Source: Pseudomonas rubra
Lineage (GTDB): Bacteria > Pseudomonadota > Gammaproteobacteria > Pseudomonadales > Pseudomonadaceae
Length of the DNA stretch: 64,000 bases
Assembly (NCBI RefSeq): GCF_028656935.1
Contig: NZ_JAMDGZ010000034.1
Span: 1 to 64,000, forward strand
Direction of reading: 5' to 3'
Shown: positions 1-8,975 of the stretch, in pieces
Numbering within the stretch: the first letter of the stretch is position 1
Layout: the number at the start of each line of letters is the position of its first letter
Notes under the pieces: model-generated
The model's input: the letters and a program-made list of their open reading frames with translations, nothing else
Told to the model about the DNA's origin: nothing
Database searches by the model: none
Made by a program: the position numbers and the translations under genes

Positions 1-41
1 GTGCCATGGCCTGTGAGAGCGGCGTTGTCAGCCTTGGTGCA
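1..41 (-). repeat. Dispersed 3'-end element, copy A (partial)
   Basis: The first 41 bases match almost exactly stretches near 8914-8953 and 27422-27455, and the reverse complement near 8630-8669. The copy is cut by the window edge. It lies 23 bp beyond the stop codon of the minus-strand regulator gene that ends at 65, in the same orientation relative to that gene as the other copies have to theirs. Confidence 0.8.
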
Positions 42-64
42 AGGCTAGAGCGATTGTCGATAAA

Positions 65-493
65 TTAACGCAAGCGCGACCTGATCCGGTGGCACACATC
101 CAGCACCTGCTCCACCTCCCCCTCGCCCAGGTCGATCTTGCAGGCCATGTTGCCGAATACCTGCGCTGCCAGTGCCTTGAGCTCGCGGCCCTTGTCAGTC
201 AACAGCAAGTTGCGCCGGCGGCGGTCGCTGGGGTCGAGATAGACGGTGACAAAGCCGTTGTCAGCCAGGCGCTTGACGATCGGGGTCAGGGTGCCAAGGT
301 CGAACAGGGTCAGCTCGCTCAGGACACTCATCGAGACATCGTCCTGGCCCCACAACCCGGCCATCACCAGCAGTTGCGGGTAGGTCACCCCACGCGCCTT
401 CAGCGGTTCGGCATAGTCGCGGACCATGGCATTGGCGGTGGAGTACAGCGAAAAACACAGCATCCGGTCGAAATCAAAGGTCGGATCAAGCAT
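65..493 (-). CDS. OhrR-type MarR-family redox-sensing regulator
   Basis: The 142-residue protein has a winged-helix MarR fold and closely resembles the organic-peroxide sensor OhrR. The N-terminal motif LCFSLYST carries Cys13 at the position of the peroxide-reactive cysteine, TYPQ follows, and the wing contains DPSDRRRRN. Cys118 and Cys134 near the C-terminus could be the resolving cysteine of two-Cys OhrR proteins. OhrR repressors leave DNA when that cysteine is oxidised. The ATG at 493 was chosen because family homology begins there; longer readings give a non-homologous leader. It overlaps the end of the upstream hemE-like gene by 8 bp, so it is probably the last gene of the operon beginning at 6436 and may control it. 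No ohr gene is present nearby. Confidence 0.88.
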   Translation of the reverse strand: MLDPTFDFDRMLCFSLYSTANAMVRDYAEPLKARGVTYPQLLVMAGLWGQDDVSMSVLSELTLFDLGTLTPIVKRLADNGFVTVYLDPSDRRRRNLLLTDKGRELKALAAQVFGNMACKIDLGEGEVEQVLDVCHRIRSRLR

Positions 494-1556
494 GGGCACC
501 TCCGCGCACGCGACTGAATTCATGCACCGCCTCGACCAGGGTCGTGACGGCCTCTGGCGAAGTTGCCGGGCAGATTCCGTGGCCCAGGTTGAAGACGTGG
601 CCAAAACCCCGCGTCGCAGGGCCGAAGGCCTGCAAGGTGCGCTGCACTTCGCGGCGGATGCAGGTGGTATCGCCGAGCAGCACGCTGGGGTCAAGGTTAC
701 CCTGCAAGGCCACGCTGTGGCCAACCAGATGCCGGGCCATGCCCAGGTCACAGGTCGGGTCAAGGCTCAGGGCGTCGGCGCCACTATCGGCCATTTGCGC
801 AAGCCAGGGGCTGCCGCCCTTGGTGTAGAGGATCGATGGCACCCGCTGGCCCTGATGGGTCTTGTGCAAACGTGCCAGTACTTCACGCATGTAGAACAGC
901 GAGAAACGCTGGTAGGCGCCGTCGGCCAGGGCGCCACCGCAGGTGTCAAAGATCATCAGCGCCTGGGCACCGGACTCGATCTGCGCATTGAGGCTGGCCG
1001 CCACCGCTAGGCTTGTGACCTGGAGAATGTGCGTGAGCAACTCCGGGCGGCGGTAGAGCATTTTCTTGATCAGTTGAAAGTCACCCGGCGGCCCGCCTTC
1101 GACCATGTAGCAAGCCAGGGTCCAGGGGCTGCCGGCAAAACCGATCAAGGCAGTCTTGGGGTCCAGCGCGCGGCGCGTCTGAGCCACGGTCTGGTACAGG
1201 TACTCCAGAGCTTCGGGCGCGGGCACGCGCAGGCGCATGATGGCCTGTTCGTCACGCAACGGGTGGCGAAAGCGCGGCACCTCGCCGCGCCCAAAATACA
1301 GGCCCAGGCCCATGGCATCGGGCACGCTGAGGATGTCGGAGAACACGATGGCCGCATCCAGGTTGAAGCGGCGCAAGGGCTGCAATGTGGCTTCAGTGGC
1401 GTAATCGGGGTTTCTCGCCAGGCTCAGCAACGATCCGGCCCGGGCCCGCAGTTCGCGGTATTCGGGCAGGTATCGCCCGGCCTGGCGCATGAGCCAGACC
1501 GGCGTGTGCGCGGTCGGCTGACGCAGCAAGGCCTTGATGAAGGTTGTAGTGTGCAA
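486..1556 (-). CDS. hemE: Uroporphyrinogen decarboxylase-like protein (HemE paralogue)
   Basis: At 356 residues it has the full length of HemE, which removes four carboxyl groups from uroporphyrinogen III to make coproporphyrinogen III. The substrate-binding motif RQAGRYLPEYR lies near residue 24, the catalytic Asp is in FSDIL, and the conserved Tyr is in CYMVEG. NLDPSVLL and FNLGHGI follow. The active site therefore looks intact. The usual FDSWAG stretch reads FDTCGG, a departure from the norm. The start is a TTG 50 bp after rpe; no ATG lies upstream in frame and the family N-terminus fits. Pseudomonads keep a housekeeping hemE elsewhere, so this is probably a second copy, perhaps recruited to decarboxylate another substrate. 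That is inference from its place in the operon. Confidence 0.88.
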   Translation of the reverse strand: MHTTTFIKALLRQPTAHTPVWLMRQAGRYLPEYRELRARAGSLLSLARNPDYATEATLQPLRRFNLDAAIVFSDILSVPDAMGLGLYFGRGEVPRFRHPLRDEQAIMRLRVPAPEALEYLYQTVAQTRRALDPKTALIGFAGSPWTLACYMVEGGPPGDFQLIKKMLYRRPELLTHILQVTSLAVAASLNAQIESGAQALMIFDTCGGALADGAYQRFSLFYMREVLARLHKTHQGQRVPSILYTKGGSPWLAQMADSGADALSLDPTCDLGMARHLVGHSVALQGNLDPSVLLGDTTCIRREVQRTLQAFGPATRGFGHVFNLGHGICPATSPEAVTTLVEAVHEFSRVRGGAHA

Positions 1557-1606
1557 GGACAGGTAACTCGTACAGGATTCGCGAGAATCGTTGGAAAGAC
1601 CGCCTA

Positions 1607-2290
1607 TCAGTGGCGGTTGGGCACAGCTTGGGCAATCTCGCGGCGCAAAGCCTCGATGGTAGCGCGGTAATCGCTCTGGGCAAAAATCGCTGTTCCGGCG
1701 ACGAACATATCGGCGCCTGCGGCGGCCACCTGGCCGATGGTTTCAAGGTTGACGCCACCGTCCACCTCAAGGCGGATCGCCCGGCCACTGTCATCGATCA
1801 GCTTGCGCGCTGCAGCAATCTTGGGCAATACCGAGTGGATGAACTTCTGCCCGCCAAAGCCCGGGTTGACCGACATCAGCAGGATCAGGTCGAGCTTGTC
1901 GAGCACGTATTGCGCAGCATCGAGGGTGCTGGCCGGGTTGAACACCAGGCCCGCCTTGCAGCCCAGGTCCTTGATCAGCTGCAGCGAGCGATCCAGGTGC
2001 AAGGTGGCTTCGGGGTGAATCGAAATATAGTCGGCACCGGCCTCGGCAAAGGCCTGGATCATCCCATCCACCGGGGTGACCATCAGGTGTACATCGATGG
2101 GCGCGGTGATGCCATGGTTGCGCAGGGCCTTGCAGAACTGCGGGCCCATGGTCAGGTTGGGCACATAGTGGTTGTCCATCACATCGACATGGATGACATC
2201 GGCACCGGCGGCCAGTACCTGCTCGGCTTCAGCGCCAAGGCGGGCGAAATCGGCGGCCAGAATCGACGGTGCAATCCAGAACTCTTTCAC
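1607..2290 (-). CDS. rpe: Ribulose-phosphate 3-epimerase
   Basis: The 227-residue TIM-barrel enzyme interconverts ribulose 5-phosphate and xylulose 5-phosphate. The family signatures are present in order: SILAADFARLG, VDVMDNHYVPN with the catalytic Asp, HLMV, MSVNPGFGGQ and the second catalytic Asp in EVDGGVN. Translation probably starts at a GTG (2290) with GGAG seven bases upstream. It sits 12 bp after the hydrolase gene and 50 bp before the hemE-like gene. In pseudomonads the housekeeping rpe lies by gph and trpE, which are absent here, so this is probably a paralogue supplying or modifying a sugar phosphate for the pathway encoded by the operon. Confidence 0.93.
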   Translation of the reverse strand: MKEFWIAPSILAADFARLGAEAEQVLAAGADVIHVDVMDNHYVPNLTMGPQFCKALRNHGITAPIDVHLMVTPVDGMIQAFAEAGADYISIHPEATLHLDRSLQLIKDLGCKAGLVFNPASTLDAAQYVLDKLDLILLMSVNPGFGGQKFIHSVLPKIAAARKLIDDSGRAIRLEVDGGVNLETIGQVAAAGADMFVAGTAIFAQSDYRATIEALRREIAQAVPNRH

Positions 2291-2302
2291 GGGTGTACTC
2301 CA

Positions 2303-3229
2303 TTACTCATTGACTAATCGTTGTCGCGGCCCGGCCTCACGCTGGAGCAGCGCGGCGTTGATCTGCTCGATCAAGGCCGCGCTGGGGGTTTCCAGGTGAA
2401 AATGGTGGCCGCCGTCATGCCAGTGCACCTGAGTAGCCCAGGGCAAGGCGTGTTTTCTTTTGTCGAACTGGGCGCCGGCAAACAGGCCCTGGCGCCCGAG
2501 CATCAGGTGCAAGGGGCAACTGATCTGGCGTAAAAAGTCGCACGCCTGGCGCTCGGTCAGTTGCATGGCCTCCGGCAGCACCAGGCGCGGGTCGTGGCGC
2601 CAGCGATAGCCATCGCCAACGCTGAGCAGGTCGCGCATGGCCAGCAATCGCGCACCCTCGGCACACAGGGTGCCGTCAATGCTGTTGCGTCGCTCGTTGA
2701 TGGCCGCTTCCAGGCTGTCGAACTGCGCCGTTTGCGGCGCCGAAAAGCCATGCAGACGGGTGCGCAAAGCCAGACGCAGCAGGCGCTGGGATTTTTTCAG
2801 GTGCTCGACGGTGTCTTCTTCGGCAATGGTGAACGGCGCACCCATGCCGTCGACAAACACCATGCTGTCGATCGACTTGTTCAGCGCCGCCAGAATCGAG
2901 GCCACGCCACTGCCCATGGAATGGCCAAGCACGGAAAAACGTTTCCAGCCCAAGCACTCGACCAGGGCGTTCATGTCATCGGCGTGCTCCCACAGGTAAT
3001 AGCCGCTGTCACCGCGACGATGCTCGGAGCGCCCGTGCCCGGCAAGGTCCGGGGCGACCACAAAGCAATCCTTGAGCAGCGGCGCGATGCGCTCGAACGA
3101 GGCGGCGTTGTCGAGCCAGCCATGCACCGCGAGCACCGGGTGGCCGTTCTCGTTGCCCCAGATCCGCAGGGCAACATGGTTGCCATTGACGTCCAGCGAT
3201 TGATCGCGCCCTCTGTTGACCAGGCTCAT
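2303..3229 (-). CDS. Alpha/beta-fold hydrolase of the biosynthetic operon
   Basis: This is a 308-residue alpha/beta hydrolase without a signal peptide, so it is probably cytoplasmic. The oxyanion segment HGWLDN lies near residue 36, the nucleophile elbow GHSMGSG places Ser104, and the C-terminal GGHHFHLE supplies the catalytic His. The family includes thioesterases and esterases. It lies between the acyl ligase (44 bp upstream) and rpe (12 bp downstream). A role in releasing or editing an acyl group carried by the upstream carrier domain is a reasonable inference, comparable to the hydrolases found with acyl ligase and PLP decarboxylase in exosortase-A gene sets. The substrate cannot be read from the sequence. 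Confidence 0.85.
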   Translation of the reverse strand: MSLVNRGRDQSLDVNGNHVALRIWGNENGHPVLAVHGWLDNAASFERIAPLLKDCFVVAPDLAGHGRSEHRRGDSGYYLWEHADDMNALVECLGWKRFSVLGHSMGSGVASILAALNKSIDSMVFVDGMGAPFTIAEEDTVEHLKKSQRLLRLALRTRLHGFSAPQTAQFDSLEAAINERRNSIDGTLCAEGARLLAMRDLLSVGDGYRWRHDPRLVLPEAMQLTERQACDFLRQISCPLHLMLGRQGLFAGAQFDKRKHALPWATQVHWHDGGHHFHLETPSAALIEQINAALLQREAGPRQRLVNE

Positions 3230-3273
3230 ATGCGCACATCCCGTATGACTGACTCACCCATCGAAGGCAACAC

Positions 3274-4851
3274 TTAACCGGCCACGGCCAGTTGTGCGTT
3301 GCGCGCCGTCTGTTGCAACTGTTGCAGGTCGAACTTGCCATTGGCGGTGCGCGGCAAGGTGCCTTCGACACTGATCGACAGTGGCACCTTGTGCGCCTCC
3401 AGGCCGTGCCGGCAACGCTCGAGCAACTGCCCAGCCGTCAGGCCCACACCTTGGCCCAAGGTCACGAAGGCCCATAGCCCCTCGCCGACCGAGGCATGTT
3501 CGACACCGACCACCGCCGCAGCCTCGACACCGTCGATGGCATAGAGAAAGCTCTCGACCTCGCTGGGGCTAACTTTCATGCCCCGGGACTTGATCACGTG
3601 GTCCATGCGCCCCTGGAAGTACAGGTAGCCGTCCTGATCGAGGCTGCAGTAATCACCGGTGTACAGCACGCTCTCGCCCGGGTAGGGGCCAGGCTTGAGT
3701 TTCTGCGCGGTGGCCTGAGGGTTGCGCCAATAGCCGGCCATCACCGTGGCCCCGCGAATCACCAACTGGCCGACCTGATGCGGCTGGTCGATTCGCCGGC
3801 CTTCGTCGTCCACCAGCCACAACTCGGTATTGGGAATGGCAATACCGACACTGCCCGGTTTGTCGTCAATGTCTTCGGGAGGCAGGTAGGTGCAGCGCTT
3901 GCATTCAGTCAGGCCATACATGGAGAAGATCTGCGCCTGGGGGAACAAGCCCTTCATCTGCGCGATATGGGTCGGTTTCAGGGCCGCGCCGGTGTTGGTC
4001 ACCATGCGCACCTGCGGAAAGTTGGCCTCGCGCTTGTGCGCATACTCGTGCAGCAACATGAGCATGGTCGGCACGAACGGAATCACCGTGACCTGGTACT
4101 GGCGAATCTTCTTGATCAGAAAGATCGGCCAAGTGAATTCCTTTTCCAGCACCAGGGTCGCGCCCGCGCTCAGGGCCATGATCATCTGGTACAGGCCGTA
4201 GTCGAACGACAGCGGCAATGAGCACAGCACGTTGTCGCTCGCCTGGTAGCCCAGGTACGTGTGCAGGGAGTTGAGCGCCGCCAGCATGTTGCGGTGGGTG
4301 AGCATCACGCCCTTGGGCGCCCCGGTTGAACCTGAGGTATAGATGATCGCCGCCAGGTCCAGGTCGAGGTTGCCGCACGGCAGCGGAATGCCGGCGCCCT
4401 GCCCCAGCAGGCTTTCGAAAGTCTGAGTCACCGCCGAGTCGGCTTCGCCATCGAGCAGCACGATGGCCTTGAGGTAACTCAGCTCGGCGGTGCTGGACGA
4501 CAGGCTGGCGAATTTCTCCGAGGTGGTGATCAGCACCGAGGCTTCGGCATCGCGAATGATGTAATCAAGGCTGTCGGCCGGGGTTTCCAGGCCGACATTG
4601 ACCATCACCCCACCGGCCCGCAGCACGCCCCAGAACGCGCAGACGGTTTCAACCCGGTTGCCCAGGCACACCACCACCCGCTCCTGGCGCTGTAAACCAT
4701 TGACCTGCAGGCCTGCGGCCAAACGCCCGCTGGCATCTTCAAGCTGGGCATAGGTGTAGGTTTCATCGGCATAGATGATCGCGGCCTTGTCCGGATCCAG
4801 GCCGTTGGGGCCTTCCAGCACTTGCTGCAAAAGGACGTCAGACGCCTTCAT
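3274..4851 (-). CDS. AMP-forming acyl-CoA/acyl-carrier ligase
   Basis: The 525-residue protein is an ANL-superfamily adenylating enzyme, which activates a carboxylate as acyl-AMP and passes it to a thiol. Visible motifs are the P-loop-like YTSGSTGAPKGVM (about residue 170), MYGLTE, YTGD, the hinge GRMDHVIKSRGMKVSP and the C-terminal catalytic lysine in RTANGKFD. The start at 4851 has GAGG six bases upstream inside the preceding gene, and the two genes overlap by 14 bp, implying translational coupling. The partner is the carrier domain fused to the preceding decarboxylase. It resembles the acyl ligase of exosortase-A-associated gene sets, but no exosortase is present. Which acid it activates is unknown. 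Confidence 0.9.
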   Translation of the reverse strand: MKASDVLLQQVLEGPNGLDPDKAAIIYADETYTYAQLEDASGRLAAGLQVNGLQRQERVVVCLGNRVETVCAFWGVLRAGGVMVNVGLETPADSLDYIIRDAEASVLITTSEKFASLSSSTAELSYLKAIVLLDGEADSAVTQTFESLLGQGAGIPLPCGNLDLDLAAIIYTSGSTGAPKGVMLTHRNMLAALNSLHTYLGYQASDNVLCSLPLSFDYGLYQMIMALSAGATLVLEKEFTWPIFLIKKIRQYQVTVIPFVPTMLMLLHEYAHKREANFPQVRMVTNTGAALKPTHIAQMKGLFPQAQIFSMYGLTECKRCTYLPPEDIDDKPGSVGIAIPNTELWLVDDEGRRIDQPHQVGQLVIRGATVMAGYWRNPQATAQKLKPGPYPGESVLYTGDYCSLDQDGYLYFQGRMDHVIKSRGMKVSPSEVESFLYAIDGVEAAAVVGVEHASVGEGLWAFVTLGQGVGLTAGQLLERCRHGLEAHKVPLSISVEGTLPRTANGKFDLQQLQQTARNAQLAVAG

Positions 4852-6436
4852 GCTGCACCTCGTGACGTGCCCGGCGCGGTGCGCTCGGCAGACGATGGGC
4901 GTCGATATAGCCGGCCAGGCTCGCAACGGTATTGAAGTGGCCGGGGACGATAGTGTCGGGGTTGACGAAGAACCCTTCGATATCGTCTTCGAGGTTGACC
5001 AGCAGCTCCATGGAGGTCAGCGAGTCCAGCCCCAGGTCATCGCGCAGGTGCGAGTCGGCATTGATCACCGTGCTTTCCGGCAGCTTGAGCACCACCCGCA
5101 GGATCTCGCTGAGCTGGCGCTGGGTCGCGGCCTGGGCGATCGGCGTTGGTTCGGCCACCGCTGGCGCGCCACCGAGCATGGCCGCCAGCGGTACGTCGGC
5201 ATGGCTGTCGCGGATGTCCAGGGCCGTCTGGCGGGCGCGAGCGAGGAACAACTGGCCGTTGCTGACGATCACTTCGGCCGGGTGGCCGTGGCTGTGAAAC
5301 AGGGTGGGTGATGCCGATGGGCCGTAGGCGCCCGAAGCGGTGACGGCAAGGATATCGCCTTCGGCCAGGGTTTCGATCTGCAGGTCACGGGCCAACAGGT
5401 CATCGGGGCTACAGAGCGGCCCGGAGATATGGTACTCGCGCAGCGCAGCGCCGGTACTGCCGGTGGCATGCACGATACGAAAGTTGCGTTTGAGTACCTG
5501 GCCGCTGCCGGCGGCGGCGCCGTGGCAGTTGGTGCCGCCGTCGGTGACGGCAAAGGTCTTGCCGTGGTTTTCCTTGATGTTGTCGACGGTCACCAGCAAG
5601 GCGCCGCACTTGCCGGCAATGAAGCGCCCGGACTCGACAATGATGCGGGTCTGCGGAAATTGCTGGTTGAACGCCTCGAACAGGGGCACCAGCAGTTGCT
5701 TGAGCTGGCGGGTGTCGAGCTCGCTTTCGTTCTCGTAGTACTTGATGCCCAGGCCGCCGCCGACGTCGACCATGCGCATGTCCAGGTTGTAGCGCCGGCT
5801 CAGGTTGCGGTACAGGCCGAGGATGTACTTGGCGTTGTCGTAGACCGACTGCGCGTCGAGGATCTTGGTCCCGTTATAGACGTGGATGCCCTTGATCTGC
5901 AGGTTTGGCAGCGCCGCGTAATCGCCGAAGTTGGCCACTGCGGTGTCTTCCTGGATACCGAAATGGGTCGGCCGACCGCCCATTTTCCACGGCGAACCGG
6001 AGGCAGAGAAATTCGGGTTGATGCGGATCGCCACCGGGGCCACGCAGCCAAGCTCGCCGGCCAGTGCCGACAGCTTGCGCAGCTCGGTCTCGGACTCGAC
6101 GACGATGGCGAACACCCCGACTTCCAGGGCGCGCCGATGTTCCTCGGGCTTTTTGTACGGGCCAAGGAAAATGATGTCCTGGGCATCGACCCCGGCCTTG
6201 AGGGCGATTTCCAGCTCGCCCAACGAGCAGACTTCGGTATTGCCGCCATAAGAGCGGATCAGTTTCACCAGGGACAGGTTCGGGTTGACCTTCAGCGCAT
6301 AGAAGATATCCACGCAGTCCGGCAATGCGTCGCGCAATTCGTTGAAACTGCTGCGTAGCACGGCTTCATCGTAGAGGTAGGTCGGTGTCCCGAACGTCGC
6401 TTTTGCCTGGAGGACCAGTTCCTTGGAAAGCTTCAT
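4838..6436 (-). CDS. PLP-dependent decarboxylase fused to a C-terminal acyl carrier domain
   Basis: Residues 1 to about 400 form a fold-type III PLP decarboxylase of the diaminopimelate/ornithine decarboxylase kind. Lys49 in YALKVNPN is the expected PLP lysine, and HVYNGTK, the glycine loop VDVGGGLGIKYY, ESGR and SGAYGPS follow. After a linker of about 50 residues, residues 440-520 form a carrier domain with the phosphopantetheine site LGLDSLTS (Ser472). At 532 residues it is longer than a stand-alone decarboxylase because of this fusion. The natural reading is decarboxylation of a substrate held on, or handed to, the attached carrier. It is first in the operon, with GGGAG six bases before the ATG. 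Exosortase-A clusters have a similar decarboxylase and ACP as separate proteins. Confidence 0.9.
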   Translation of the reverse strand: MKLSKELVLQAKATFGTPTYLYDEAVLRSSFNELRDALPDCVDIFYALKVNPNLSLVKLIRSYGGNTEVCSLGELEIALKAGVDAQDIIFLGPYKKPEEHRRALEVGVFAIVVESETELRKLSALAGELGCVAPVAIRINPNFSASGSPWKMGGRPTHFGIQEDTAVANFGDYAALPNLQIKGIHVYNGTKILDAQSVYDNAKYILGLYRNLSRRYNLDMRMVDVGGGLGIKYYENESELDTRQLKQLLVPLFEAFNQQFPQTRIIVESGRFIAGKCGALLVTVDNIKENHGKTFAVTDGGTNCHGAAAGSGQVLKRNFRIVHATGSTGAALREYHISGPLCSPDDLLARDLQIETLAEGDILAVTASGAYGPSASPTLFHSHGHPAEVIVSNGQLFLARARQTALDIRDSHADVPLAAMLGGAPAVAEPTPIAQAATQRQLSEILRVVLKLPESTVINADSHLRDDLGLDSLTSMELLVNLEDDIEGFFVNPDTIVPGHFNTVASLAGYIDAHRLPSAPRRARHEVQHEGV

Positions 6437-6579
6437 CTGTTGCTCCCTTCGTTCTTATAGTGTGCCGCCGCTGCGCGCGTACCCCGTCCCGGCTGGAGAA
6501 CACCGTCACAGGGGCGTATAGCGGGATGGCGTCAAGGTTGGTTGCGCACCACTGCCGGGTTTGAGAAGGTCCCGGCATA

Positions 6580-6599
6580 AAACTTTGCGCGCAAAGTTT
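6580..6599. promoter_or_regulatory. Perfect 20-bp palindrome, candidate MarR/OhrR operator
   Basis: Ten bases (AAACTTTGCG) are followed at once by their exact reverse complement, centred 147 bp upstream of the decarboxylase-carrier start and about 300 bp upstream of ccoN. MarR-family dimers bind palindromes of this size, and an OhrR-type regulator ends the operon, so it is the best operator candidate. The remainder of the 450-bp divergent region 6437-6887 holds no gene that I can see. Confidence 0.6.
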
Positions 6600-6719
6600 G
6601 AGAAATTCTGCGGCCGCATTTACCGTGATGTCAAGATAATTCCACGGGGTATAGTCTGCGACACAGCGCCACGTGGTTTGCCCGATTTTTCACAGCAGCA
6701 CAGAGGTAAATCGCCGCAC

Positions 6720-6733
6720 TTGATTCATAACAG
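6720..6733 (+). promoter_or_regulatory. Weak ANR/FNR-like site upstream of ccoN
   Basis: TTGAT, four bases, then AACAG matches eight of the ten fixed positions of the ANR consensus (TTGAT-N4-ATCAA). It is 155 bp before the ccoN start, farther than usual. cbb3 oxidase genes are often ANR-controlled, so it is worth listing, but the match could be chance. Confidence 0.25.
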
Positions 6734-6887
6734 CTTCGATATAAGCCAATGAATACGGGGGTTCTATCTGATCCGGTATTAACGTCTGTTTCTGAGTCTG
6801 TTTTGTATGCCAGCAGCTTTCTAGAGTCTGCGCCTGTGCCCCTGCCCCACGGCAGGGCGAGCCATACAGGAACTGTGGAAACTAGCC

Positions 6888-8315
<1,428 letters not shown>

Positions 8316-8326
8316 GAGGCACGCAC

Positions 8327-8539
8327 ATGGATGACTGGCTGTATGCACTGTATTGCCTGAGCGGCGTACTGTTCTTCTACCTGGTCACCAGCGCCTGCCT
8401 GCAGCGCCACAGCAGCGAAGTGGACGATCAGGCCAGCCTGATCCCCTTCGCTGACGACCCGGCGGTTGCACGCCGGGTCGAGGCTGCCACCGGCAAACCG
8501 GTGCCGGCGGTGGCGCCGGATGCGGCGCTGAAGGCGTGA
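8327..8539 (+). CDS. Small membrane protein partner of the orphan CcoN
   Basis: The 70-residue protein has one N-terminal transmembrane helix (about residues 5-24, rich in Leu, Tyr and Phe) and a hydrophilic Ala/Pro-rich tail. A strong AGGAGG lies eight bases before the ATG, and the gene follows ccoN by 11 bp, so they are cotranscribed. The size, topology and position resemble the small protein encoded next to ccoN4 in P. aeruginosa (PA4134) and, loosely, CcoQ. An assembly or stability role is inference. Confidence 0.8.
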   Translation: MDDWLYALYCLSGVLFFYLVTSACLQRHSSEVDDQASLIPFADDPAVARRVEAATGKPVPAVAPDAALKA

Positions 8540-8629
8540 ACGGGCCTCATCGCGGGATAAGTATCTACACATCTCGCGATTGCGTGTGAGCCGCCAGACT
8601 TTTTGGCCTCGATACGCACTCTCGCCTGG

Positions 8630-8748
8630 CACCAGGCTGACAACGCCGATCTCACAGGCCATGGCACGTGGCGCTCGATCTCAAGGGCGCAGCAAATCTC
8701 AAGGCGGTACACCTAGCAGGCTTTACCCCTTCTCAAAGCCTGCGCCTT
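8630..8748 (+). repeat. Dispersed 3'-end element, copy B
   Basis: Read on the opposite strand, this matches copies C and D through the AAGGCGCAGG start, the GTGTACCGCC block, GAGATCGAGCGCC, and the GTGCCATGGCCTGTGAGA end. It lacks the internal REP hairpin (CGGGCAAG and neighbours) of C and D, so the element is modular. It lies 90 bp 3' of the small ccoN partner gene. A short motif (about ACACCTTGCGATTGCGTG) occurs at about 8568 and 8759 on either side. Confidence 0.8.
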
Positions 8749-8785
8749 TGAACCACTACACACCTTGCGATTGCGTGATGACGGT

Positions 8786-8952
8786 GAGGTGTGAGGCTTG
8801 AGATGAGGTGAGGGCTAGTAGGTGTACGCCTTAGGGGTTGTGGCGTCCTTGAGATCGAGCGCCGCCCGCGCGGCGCATCGCCGGCAAGGCCGGCTCCCAC
8901 ATTGGTTGCAACGTGCCATGGCCTGTGAAAGCGGCGTTGTCAGCCTTGGTGC
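8786..8952 (-). repeat. Dispersed 3'-end element, copy C (with REP hairpin)
   Basis: A forward copy containing GTGTACGCC, GAGATCGAGCGCC, a CGCGCGG-type GC palindrome, a REP-like hairpin (GCCGGCAAGGCCGGC at about 8880-8894), CTCCCACATTGGTTGCAA, and the shared end GTGCCATGGCCTGTGA. It ends 23 bp from the stop of the minus-strand helicase gene. With copy B it forms an inverted pair filling most of the 436-bp space 8540-8975, which has no gene. Confidence 0.85.
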
Positions 8953-8975
8953 ATGGCGGGAGTGCTTCGCGCGAA

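Noticed and set aside
1..41. A short gene or RNA in the repeat at the window start
   Set aside because: The sequence is one of four copies of a dispersed element and has no open frame of its own; it is listed as a repeat.
65..763. Longer version of the OhrR-like protein starting at 763
   Set aside because: The added 90 residues are a shadow of the hemE-like gene in another frame; MarR homology begins at the ATG at 493.
8540..8975. CRISPR-like array from the two close repeat copies
   Set aside because: There are only two copies, in inverted orientation, of a 120-170 bp element; there are no regular short direct repeats with unique spacers and no cas genes.
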